Of a stretch of DNA of 64,000 bases, positions 11,865 through 19,250 are shown piece by piece (the stretch's first letter is position 1; the number at the start of each line of letters is the position of its first letter). Source of the DNA: Arthrobacter sp. OY3WO11 (GTDB lineage: Bacteria > Actinomycetota > Actinomycetes > Actinomycetales > Micrococcaceae); the NCBI RefSeq assembly GCF_001641125.1, contig NZ_LWLP01000001.1:2007658-2071657 (forward strand), read 5' to 3'. The notes under the pieces are model-generated. The model did no database searches. It was given only the letters and a program-made list of their open reading frames with translations, and was not told the DNA's origin. The position numbers and the translations under genes were made by a program.

Positions 11865-12421
11865 GCGGAATTGTCAGGGTTTACAAGCACGACGACGAGG
11901 GCACCCTCCATTTCCGGGAGGCCTGGTACGACGAGGACTACGGCCAGTTCGTGATGAACTACGGCGCTGTGGGTCACCAGAGCAAAACCGAGGAGACGGA
12001 CGTCGCCACGGCCGAGGCGGCAGAGAGTCTCCTGGACGCCTTCGCAGCCCAGTGCGCCGAGGACGGCTACGCCGAAATTCCGGAAAAGGAACAGTTCTGG
12101 GTGGTGGCCCAGTTCGCGCTGAAGACCCGTGAGGGCACAGACAGGGACCGCTACCTGGAGGAAAAGGCCACCGATGCCCTCATCAGCCACCTGGCCTGGC
12201 GCGGACTGGGGACGGTGGAACGCTCCGAATTCACGGACTACAAGCTCAACATCTTCTGCCTGTGCCCGGAGGTGAACAAGGCCGTCAACGCCGTCAAGGT
12301 CTGCATCCGGGGCGAGGACCTGGACTTCACCAAACTGAGCATCGGTGCCGCCCCCTTCACCGAGCCCACCAACTTCAAGCTCAAGCACTCCGCCAAGCCC
12401 GCTGCCGGCTTCAGCCTCTAG
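11861..12421 (+). CDS. Hypothetical protein with WGR-like N-terminus
   Basis: 186 residues, no family I can name with certainty. The first 65 residues (VRVYKHDDEGTLHFREAWYD, then QFVMNYGAVGHQSKTEE and an alpha-helical EAAESLLDAFAAQCAEDGYAE) follow the layout of a WGR domain, a nucleic-acid-associated fold, although the Trp-Gly-Arg signature itself is replaced by NYGAVG. The second half is predicted soluble and has no motif I recognise. I chose the ATG that overlaps the DUF402 stop (ATGA), not the longer upstream frame, which would run through DUF402. Translational coupling to DUF402 is likely. Confidence 0.7.
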   Translation: MSGIVRVYKHDDEGTLHFREAWYDEDYGQFVMNYGAVGHQSKTEETDVATAEAAESLLDAFAAQCAEDGYAEIPEKEQFWVVAQFALKTREGTDRDRYLEEKATDALISHLAWRGLGTVERSEFTDYKLNIFCLCPEVNKAVNAVKVCIRGEDLDFTKLSIGAAPFTEPTNFKLKHSAKPAAGFSL

Positions 12422-12428
12422 GAGCACA

Positions 12429-13406
12429 ATGCCCACGTACCGCCGCCTCGGAAAGTCAGGCCTGACCGTGTCCACCGTCGGCCTGGGCTGCAACAATCTG
12501 GGCCGCGCCAACACCGCCACCGAATCCCAGGAGGCCACGGACGGCGTGGTCCACGCAGCGATCGACGCCGGGATCACCCTGTTCGACGTCGCCGATACGT
12601 ACGGGCGGGAACCCGGGCTCAGCGAGACGATGCTCGGCAGGGCGCTCGGCACCAGGCGTGGGGACATCGTCCTGGCCACGAAGTTCGGCATGGACATGAA
12701 GGGTGCCAGCGGCCCGGACTTCGGTGCCCGCGGCTCACGCCGCTACATCATCCAGGCCGTGGACGCATCGCTGCGGCGGCTGGGCACGGACTGGATCGAC
12801 CTCTACCAGTTCCACACGCCGGACCCGTTGACCCCCATCGATGAGACCCTGACCGCACTGGATACCCTCGTCCGCAGCGGCAAAGTCCGCTACATCGGCC
12901 ATTCCAACCGTTCCGGCTGGCAGATCGCCCAGGCGGAGTATGTTGCGCGGGAACTGGGATGCGCCCGTTTCATCTCCACGCAAAACCACTACAACCTCCT
13001 GGACCGGCGCGCCGAGCTTGAGGTGACACCGGCAGCAGAGGAATTCGGGCTGGGCGTCCTGCCCTACTTCCCGCTCGCCAACGGACTGCTGACCGGCAAG
13101 TACTCGCCCGGCCATGCCCCGGACGGATCGCGCCTCAGCCACACCCGCCAGCACCTGGTCCACGACGCCGACTGGGACCAACTGGGCAGGTTCAGCGATT
13201 TCGCCCGGGAACGCGGCCTGACCGAAATCCAGGTCGCCTTCTCCTGGCTGGCAGCCCAGCCTTCAGTGGCCAGCGTCATCGCCGGCGCCACCGGACCGGA
13301 ACAGGTCCGCCAGAACGCTGAATCAGCCGGCTGGGTGCCCTCGGAGAAAGACCTCGCGGAGCTGGACGGCATTTTCCCTGCCGCTCCGAAGGTTGCCCTG
13401 TTCTAG
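12429..13406 (+). CDS. Aldo/keto reductase
   Basis: 325-residue NADPH-dependent oxidoreductase of the AKR superfamily, YghZ/YajO-like group. The barrel motifs are clear: RRLGKSGLTVSTVGLGCNNLG at the N-terminus, LFDVADTYG with the catalytic Asp and Tyr, VLATKFGM with the catalytic Lys, and a C-terminal cofactor-binding SVIAGATGPEQV. The substrate cannot be read from the sequence. The ATG start has TAGGAGC seven bases upstream and lies seven bases after the previous stop, so it belongs to the same operon as dxs. Confidence 0.92.
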   Translation: MPTYRRLGKSGLTVSTVGLGCNNLGRANTATESQEATDGVVHAAIDAGITLFDVADTYGREPGLSETMLGRALGTRRGDIVLATKFGMDMKGASGPDFGARGSRRYIIQAVDASLRRLGTDWIDLYQFHTPDPLTPIDETLTALDTLVRSGKVRYIGHSNRSGWQIAQAEYVARELGCARFISTQNHYNLLDRRAELEVTPAAEEFGLGVLPYFPLANGLLTGKYSPGHAPDGSRLSHTRQHLVHDADWDQLGRFSDFARERGLTEIQVAFSWLAAQPSVASVIAGATGPEQVRQNAESAGWVPSEKDLAELDGIFPAAPKVALF

Positions 13407-13413
13407 GCCCTGG

Positions 13414-14439
13414 ATGACCGCCTTCCTGCTGGACGTGGACACCGGCATCGACGACGCCCTGGCCCTGGCCTACCTTGCCGCCCTGCCCGATACGGAATTC
13501 GTTTCGGTCACGGCAACCCCCGGGAACGTGGACGCGTACCAGGTGGCGCGCAACACCCTGGCATTGCTCGAACTGTGCGGCAGGCCGGGAGTGGAAGTGG
13601 CCATCGGCGCACGCGAACCGCTGGCCATCCCGCTGCTCACCACTCCCGAGACCCACGGGCCCCAGGGGATTGGGTACGCGGTCCTGCCCCAGCCGGCCGG
13701 GTCTGTGTCGGAGCGGAACGCCGTCGACCTCTGGGTTGAACATGCCCGCAGCCGGCCCGGGGAGCTCACCGCCCTCATCACTGCGCCGCTGACCAACTTT
13801 GCGCTGGCCCTGCGGCGGGAACCGGAACTTCCGGACCTGCTCGCCAAAGTAGTGATCATGGGCGGCAGCTTCTACCACCAGGGCAACACAACGCCCACTG
13901 CGGAGTGGAACACCCACGTGGACCCGCACGCCGCGAAGGAAGTGTACGCCGCTTTCCGGGGCCGGGCGCCGGAGAAACTTCCCATTGTCTGCTCCCTGGA
14001 CACCACTGAGCGGATGGAAATGCACCCCCGCCATGTGCGGCAACTGGCGGAAGCGGCCGGTGCCCGCGTCCCCGAACTGGTGCTGCCCGAACACCCGGAA
14101 GGGCTGCGCAGCACCTCGGACAACACTTTGGTCCGGCACCTGTCCGACGCCCTGCGGTTCTACTTCGAGTTCCACCGGCACTACGACCAGGGATACCTGG
14201 CCCATGTCCACGACTTCTTCGCCGCGGGCGTGGCAGCGGGAACCCTGGATTTTGAGGCCCGCCCCGCCACAGTGGACGTCGAGACCGGGTCGCCGCTCCT
14301 GATGGGCACCACGGTGGCAGACTTCCGCGGACTGTGGGGCTCACCGCCGAACGCACGCGTAGTCTCCGCCAACCATCCGGCAGCGGCCTTCCGGGAGCTG
14401 GTCTCCGCCGTGGGCCGCCTCGCCGCCCGGCTCGGCTGA
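13414..14439 (+). CDS. Inosine-uridine-preferring nucleoside hydrolase family protein
   Basis: 341 residues. The N-terminal calcium-binding cluster LLDVDTGIDDALAL (DTDxxxDDxxA-type) is the hallmark of nucleoside N-ribohydrolases, which split ribonucleosides into base and ribose. Further family blocks are ATPGNVDAYQVARNTL, ALITAPLTNFALAL, KVVIMGGSFYHQGN and TAEWNTHVDPHAA. The start is the ATG reading MTAFLLDVDTG; the longer TTG start at 13393 would overlap the preceding gene. It lies seven bases after the reductase stop, in the same operon, and converges on the mycothione reductase. Confidence 0.92.
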   Translation: MTAFLLDVDTGIDDALALAYLAALPDTEFVSVTATPGNVDAYQVARNTLALLELCGRPGVEVAIGAREPLAIPLLTTPETHGPQGIGYAVLPQPAGSVSERNAVDLWVEHARSRPGELTALITAPLTNFALALRREPELPDLLAKVVIMGGSFYHQGNTTPTAEWNTHVDPHAAKEVYAAFRGRAPEKLPIVCSLDTTERMEMHPRHVRQLAEAAGARVPELVLPEHPEGLRSTSDNTLVRHLSDALRFYFEFHRHYDQGYLAHVHDFFAAGVAAGTLDFEARPATVDVETGSPLLMGTTVADFRGLWGSPPNARVVSANHPAAAFRELVSAVGRLAARLG

Positions 14440-14462
14440 GCGGACAGCTTACGACGGCGGAA

Positions 14463-15887
14463 CTACAGCGGGGCATCTTCCGGCAGGTCGACGTCCAGGG
14501 CCAGGAGGGCGTTTTCCACCACCTCGGTCAGCGCCGGGTGGGTCCAGTACGGGCCCCGGGCCAGCTCATGGACGGGCACCGACCCGGCCATGGCCTGGAC
14601 CAGGGGCTGGAGGAGGATGGACGCTTCATGGCCCAGGATGTGGGCGCCCAGGAGCCTGCCCGAGGCCCGCTCGGCCACAAGCTTCACCACGCCTTCCCCG
14701 TCCTCCATGGCCCACCCGTAGGCGGTGGTGCCGTAGTCCTGGACCGCCGTTACCACGTCGGTTCCCGCGGCTGCCCGTGAGCGGGCCTCTGCTTCGGTGA
14801 GGCCAACCGATGCCATCTGCGGGTTGGAGAAGACTGCGGAGGGCACGGCGGTGTAGTCGATGCGGCGCATCCGGCCGGGGTGTTCCAGGTTGTGCGCCAC
14901 CACGCGGGCTTCCCGGTTGGCAACGTGCTTGAGCTGGTACGGGTTGGCGACGTCGCCCAAGGCGTACACGCCGTCCAGTGGCGTGCCGCCGGAAAGGATC
15001 CGCAGGTTGGCATCGACGGCGAGGGTTCCGTCGTCGTTTACATCGAACCCGGCGGCTTCCACGCCCAGCCGGTCCGTGTTGGGAACCCTGCCGGTGGCCA
15101 TGAGCACAACATCCGCAGGGACGTGCAGGGGCCGGCCGTCAGCATCGGCAAATTCCACCACAACGGTGCCGTTGCCGTTGTCCTCTATGGACTGGAGCGA
15201 GAAGCCCAGTTCCAGCCTCCAGCGGCTTGCTGCCGCCGCGGCGAACCGCCCGGAGATTTCGGCGTCGTGGCCGCGCAAGAGGCGGCTCGTCCTGTTGACC
15301 TGGGTCACGCTGGAGCCGAATCCGTGGAAAATCCCCGCGAACTCAGCCGCGATGTACCCGCCGCCAACCACCACCACCCTTTCCGGCAGCCCGTCGATCC
15401 GCATCACGGTGTCCGAGGTGTGCACCTGCGGCAAGTCGATTCCCGGCACGTCGGGCAGGACGGCCCTGGACCCGGCGGCAACCACAACCTGCTCAGCCGT
15501 GATGTCCACCCCGGGTCCGGTCCGCAGGGCCCGCGGGCCGGTGAAGTGCACATGGTCCTCATAGAGGTCAACGTGGTCCAGTTCCGTTGCCCGGTATTCC
15601 CGGCCGGCTGAGGAGATGGAATCGATCCGGCCAAAAATCCGGTCGCGGATATCGTTCCAGTGCACTTTGTCCAGGCTGAGGTCCACCCCGAGCCTGGCTG
15701 CCTCCTGGTGCGCCGCGGCAAGGCCGGCCGGATACACGAACATCTTGGTGGGAATGCACCCCACGTTGAGGCAGGTGCCGCCGAAGACGCCGCCGTCGAT
15801 GAGGGCCACCCGCTTGTTGTCCCAGTACGGCGTGATCAGCGAATTGCCGGAGCCGGATCCGATAATGGCAAGGTCATAGTGGGGCAT
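14463..15887 (-). CDS. mtr: Mycothione reductase
   Basis: 474-residue FAD-containing disulfide reductase that regenerates mycothiol from mycothione with NADPH. Seen: the FAD motif IIGSGSGNS, the redox-active disulfide GGTCLNVGCIPTKM, the NADPH motif VVVVGGGYIAAEFA, the FAD/YALGDVAN segment and the C-terminal His-Pro-Glu-like YWTHPALTEVVENAL dimer motif. SGSGN in the FAD loop and the absence of glutathione- or lipoamide-type residues point to mycothione. I took the ATG giving MPHYDLAIIG; the frame extends seven residues further. This enzyme marks the organism as a mycothiol user. Confidence 0.93.
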   Translation of the reverse strand: MPHYDLAIIGSGSGNSLITPYWDNKRVALIDGGVFGGTCLNVGCIPTKMFVYPAGLAAAHQEAARLGVDLSLDKVHWNDIRDRIFGRIDSISSAGREYRATELDHVDLYEDHVHFTGPRALRTGPGVDITAEQVVVAAGSRAVLPDVPGIDLPQVHTSDTVMRIDGLPERVVVVGGGYIAAEFAGIFHGFGSSVTQVNRTSRLLRGHDAEISGRFAAAAASRWRLELGFSLQSIEDNGNGTVVVEFADADGRPLHVPADVVLMATGRVPNTDRLGVEAAGFDVNDDGTLAVDANLRILSGGTPLDGVYALGDVANPYQLKHVANREARVVAHNLEHPGRMRRIDYTAVPSAVFSNPQMASVGLTEAEARSRAAAGTDVVTAVQDYGTTAYGWAMEDGEGVVKLVAERASGRLLGAHILGHEASILLQPLVQAMAGSVPVHELARGPYWTHPALTEVVENALLALDVDLPEDAPL

Positions 15888-15985
15888 GGCAGGTCTTTCC
15901 ACGGGCAACGGCAGGCGGATTTTGCCTGTCCGGGCAGTCTAGGGCAGTCCGGGACTGGATGCCCCGGCAGCGGTGCGCCGGCAGT

Positions 15986-16101
15986 AGAATAATCGCGGAC
16001 GGAACAGGCGCAGCAGCCTGCCGCCAGCTGCCGAGGTGACATACGCAGCGTTCCACCGGCCCGGACTCCCGGGCCCTCCACGCGCACCCTGAAGGAACTC
16101 C
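15986..16101 (+). promoter_or_regulatory. Promoter and structured leader of the ECF transporter operon
   Basis: A TAGAAT -10-like element lies at about 15986, which would give a leader of roughly 100 bases. The leader contains a pairing GGAAC/GTTCC around a GC-rich core and a 7-base-pair all-GC hairpin with loop ACTC (16058-16075), ending 15 bases before GAAGGA and the ATG. I compared it by eye with TPP, cobalamin, FMN, SAM and folate riboswitch signatures and found none of their conserved cores. Confidence 0.35.
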
Positions 16102-16917
16102 ATGTCGCCCTCCCTGACGCTGCCCGCCCCGGCACCGGCCGCCGCCCGTAAACGCCGCCTCCTGGAAATCCTCGGCGCAGCGGCCATCGCCGCCACCTAC
16201 ATCTACCTTGTGCTCAACCAGCCGGCCGACATCACCGGCGGGCCCGGAAGCGCGTCCGCCCTCATTGCCCTCTCCGGCTTCCTGGTGGGCGCCATCCTGC
16301 TGATCGTCGCCGTCCTCCCGGCGTTGCCGGCCTCCACCGTGGTGCTGATCCCCGTGGCACTGGTGCTGAACATTGTGCTCGGTCAGTTCGTGGGCAGCAC
16401 CCTGGTCCCGTTCTACCTTGATGCGATCGGCACAGTCCTCATCGCCGTGCTGGCAGGACCGGCGGCCGGTGCCGCGACCGGAGCGCTCAGCAGCATTGTC
16501 TGGTCCTTCTTCAACCCCACGGTGCTGCCTTTCGCCGCCGGCGCCGCACTGATCGGCTGCCTGGCGGGACTGGCCGCACGCCACGGGATGTTCCGCCGCT
16601 TCTACCTCGCCCCCGTTGCCGGTTTTGTTACCGGGATCATCGGCGGCGTGGTGTCCGCGCCGGTGGCGGCCTTCGTCTTCGGCGGCACGTCCGGCGTGGC
16701 CACCGGCGCCATCGTCAGCGCCTTCCGGTCCATGGGGGACACCCTGCTGGCCGCTATCACCAAGCAGGCGCTCATCTCCGATCCCATGGACAAGGCGATC
16801 GTCTTCACCGTGGTGGCCGTCCTGGCCTACGCGCTTCCCCGCCGCGCGCGCCTGCAGTACCCGTTCGTGCGCCGGCACCGCGTGCTGGCCGGAACGTCAC
16901 CCGAACAGGGCTCCTGA
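16102..16917 (+). CDS. ECF transporter S component (substrate-binding membrane subunit)
   Basis: 271 residues with about six to seven hydrophobic helices between residues 22 and 250 and very short loops, as in S components of energy-coupling-factor importers. Conserved-looking features are the small-residue helix LVGAILLIVAVLPALP and the loop VGSTLVPFYLDAIGTVL, like the HtsT/QrtT-type S subunits. S components bind vitamins or metal ions, but the substrate here cannot be assigned. The ATG has GAAGGA upstream. It heads the operon S-T-A, with the T gene starting 11 bases after its stop. Confidence 0.85.
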   Translation: MSPSLTLPAPAPAAARKRRLLEILGAAAIAATYIYLVLNQPADITGGPGSASALIALSGFLVGAILLIVAVLPALPASTVVLIPVALVLNIVLGQFVGSTLVPFYLDAIGTVLIAVLAGPAAGAATGALSSIVWSFFNPTVLPFAAGAALIGCLAGLAARHGMFRRFYLAPVAGFVTGIIGGVVSAPVAAFVFGGTSGVATGAIVSAFRSMGDTLLAAITKQALISDPMDKAIVFTVVAVLAYALPRRARLQYPFVRRHRVLAGTSPEQGS

Positions 16918-16928
16918 CCACCACGCCC

Positions 16929-17669
16929 ATGCGCCTCCACCCGCTGACCTCCCTGGCCGCGGCCGGCAGCACGGCAGCAATCACGACGGCGGCAGCCAGC
17001 CTGCCGCTGTCCCTCGCCGTCATGGGCGCTGCCGTGGTCCTCTCGGCCCGGGGCGGCACGGCACGAAGGCTGCTGCCCGCGGCAGCGGCAGTGCTGCTCC
17101 CGCTGGGCTTGTCGCTGCTGGTCATGCACGGGCTGTTCTTCCCAGAGGGGCGGACAGTCCTGGCCCAGTGGGGAGTGGCCCGCGTGACCGCGGAGGGGCT
17201 TGTCTTCGCCCTGGAGCGGACAGCGCAGCTGGGGGCGGTGGTCCTTGCCCTCCTGGCGTTCTCCTTCAGCGTCAGCGTGCCGGACCTGGTGGCGGTGCTG
17301 TCCTCCCGCGGTGTCCACGGACGGTTCGCGTTCGTGCTGGCCTCCACCCTGACCCTCCTGCCGGCCATCACCTCCCGCGTGGAACGGATCCGGCAGGCGC
17401 AGGAATCCCGCGGACTGGTGGTCCGCCGCGGACTGCACCGCGCGGCCGCGTTTCGGCTGCAGGCGGTGCCGCTGGTCCTGTCCCTGATCGAGGATGCCGG
17501 AACACGCACAGCGGCCCTAGAAGCGCGGGGCTTCAGCAATCCAGGGCCGCGGACCAGCTACCGGGACGTTCCGGATCCGATCCTCCAGCGCGTGCTTCGT
17601 GCCGTCTTGCTGGGGGCCGCCGCAGCCGCGGTTGCTGCGCGGCTGTTGCTGACCCCAGCGGGAAGCTGA
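16929..17669 (+). CDS. ecfT: ECF transporter T component
   Basis: 246 residues, mostly membrane helices, with the EcfT coupling-helix signatures: an Arg-rich ERIRQAQESRGL and TAALEARGFSNPG, which correspond to the two Ala-Arg-Gly motifs that dock onto the ATPases. These lie near residues 155-165 and 196-205. It links the S component to the fused ATPase encoded immediately downstream, whose ATG is three bases past this stop. Confidence 0.9.
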   Translation: MRLHPLTSLAAAGSTAAITTAAASLPLSLAVMGAAVVLSARGGTARRLLPAAAAVLLPLGLSLLVMHGLFFPEGRTVLAQWGVARVTAEGLVFALERTAQLGAVVLALLAFSFSVSVPDLVAVLSSRGVHGRFAFVLASTLTLLPAITSRVERIRQAQESRGLVVRRGLHRAAAFRLQAVPLVLSLIEDAGTRTAALEARGFSNPGPRTSYRDVPDPILQRVLRAVLLGAAAAAVAARLLLTPAGS

Positions 17670-17672
17670 GCC

Positions 17673-19250
17673 ATGTCCACCACCCACTCGACGCAGACCC
17701 AGCCGATCCTGTCAGCCGGAATCCGGAGCTTCACCTACTTCGGGGATGATGCCTCCGTCCTGGAGGGGATTGACCTCAACCTCGTCCCCGGAACGTTCAC
17801 GGCCATCCTCGGAGCGTCCGGAAGCGGCAAGTCCACCCTGGGCCGTTTGCTGTCCGGGTGGCTTCCCCCAAGAACCGGTGGGACCCTGCGCGGCTTCCTG
17901 GAACTCGCAGGCACGCGCCTGGACTTCGGCGGCGACCGGGAGCCGCGGATCAACCCGGCGGAATGGGGCCGGCAGGTGGGCTTCGTTCCGCAGGACCCTG
18001 CCGCCGTCCTGACCACAGTGCGGGCAACAGTAGCGGAAGAACTGGCGTTCGGGCTGGAAAACGCGGCGATGGAGCGGCCGGCCATGAAAGCCGCTGTGGA
18101 ACGCACTGCAGCCCTTCTGGGTCTCATGGAGCTCCTGGAACGGAACCCGGCCTCGCTGTCCGGAGGCCAGCTGCGCCGCCTCGCCATCGGCTGCGCCATC
18201 ATCGCCGGTCCGCGGGTGCTGATCATGGATGAGCCCTTCGCGTCGCTGGACAGTGCCGGAACTGCCGGACTGGCACGCCTGCTGCAGGACCTCCTGAAGC
18301 TCGGCACCGCCGTCGTGGTCCTCAGTCAGGTGGTCGACACACCGCTCCTGGATGCCGGAACCTGGGTGGTCCTGGAAAATGGCGGGGTCACGGGGAACGG
18401 CACGCCGGCCGAGCTGCAGGCCGGCTCCGGGTTGCTGCCGCCCGGAATCCGGGCCTCCGGCGGCGAGCCTGCACCAGCCGGCGACCATCCCGGGGCAGTA
18501 CACGCGGATACACTGCTGCCGCGCAGCGGGGCCGGTGTTCCTGCACTTGAGCTCCGCGGCGTCTCCTTTGGCTACAGCGCCGGGGGCAAGGAAGCGCAGC
18601 CCAGGAACATGCGGCGCCGGGACCTGGGCGGAAAAGCGGCAGGCAGCGGTCTGGTGCTGCAGGGCATCAACGTGCGCATCCAAAGCGGTGAGATCCTGGC
18701 GGTGACCGGGCCCAACGGAGCTGGCAAATCGACCCTGCTGCGCCACCTCAACGGGCTGCTGCGGCCTACCGAAGGCAGCGTCCTGGTCCACGGCAGGGAC
18801 ATTGCGGGGGTGCCGCCAGGCGAGGCGGCGCGCTCCGTGGGCCTGCTGTTCCAGCAACCCCGGGACCAGCTGTTCGAGCGGACCGCCCTCCGCGAAGTGC
18901 GCTTCGGCCTGGACCGCCTGTTCCACCCCGACGAGGCACCCAGCCGGGCCATGGAAGCACTGTCCGCCGTCGGCCTGGCAGAGGCCGCGCACACGCACCC
19001 CGCCGAACTTCCCGCATCCGGCCAGCGCCTCCTCGCCCTGGCCACGGTCCTTGCCCGCAAACCGTCAGTCCTGGCCCTGGACGAACCCACGGTGGCACTG
19101 GACGGCGGCGGCCTCGCCCTGCTGGACGCTGCGGTGCGTTCCGCGGCAGGGGAGGGCGCCGCCGTCGTGCTGGTGTCGCATGACCTTGACTATGCCAGGG
19201 CCGCGGCGCACCGCGTGGTGATGCTCGACGGCGGCCGGCTGGACGGCTGA
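17673..19250 (+). CDS. ECF transporter fused A-A' ATPase
   Basis: 525 residues with two ABC ATPase domains. The first (about residues 10-245) has Walker A GASGSGKST, Q-loop FVPQDP, signature LSGGQLRRLAIG and Walker B VLIMDEPFASLD. The second (about 290-525) has Walker A GPNGAGKST, Q-loop LLFQQP, a degenerate signature PASGQRLLALA in place of SGGQ, and Walker B VLALDEPTVALD followed by the switch VSHD. The domains are joined by a Gly/Pro-rich linker. Fused EcfA1A2 proteins are common in actinobacteria. The stop abuts the stop of the convergent fadB. Confidence 0.9.
   Translation: MSTTHSTQTQPILSAGIRSFTYFGDDASVLEGIDLNLVPGTFTAILGASGSGKSTLGRLLSGWLPPRTGGTLRGFLELAGTRLDFGGDREPRINPAEWGRQVGFVPQDPAAVLTTVRATVAEELAFGLENAAMERPAMKAAVERTAALLGLMELLERNPASLSGGQLRRLAIGCAIIAGPRVLIMDEPFASLDSAGTAGLARLLQDLLKLGTAVVVLSQVVDTPLLDAGTWVVLENGGVTGNGTPAELQAGSGLLPPGIRASGGEPAPAGDHPGAVHADTLLPRSGAGVPALELRGVSFGYSAGGKEAQPRNMRRRDLGGKAAGSGLVLQGINVRIQSGEILAVTGPNGAGKSTLLRHLNGLLRPTEGSVLVHGRDIAGVPPGEAARSVGLLFQQPRDQLFERTALREVRFGLDRLFHPDEAPSRAMEALSAVGLAEAAHTHPAELPASGQRLLALATVLARKPSVLALDEPTVALDGGGLALLDAAVRSAAGEGAAVVLVSHDLDYARAAAHRVVMLDGGRLDG

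Noticed and set aside
15888..16101. TPP or cobalamin riboswitch before the ECF genes
   Set aside because: The conserved cores of these riboswitches are missing. Only generic hairpins are seen.
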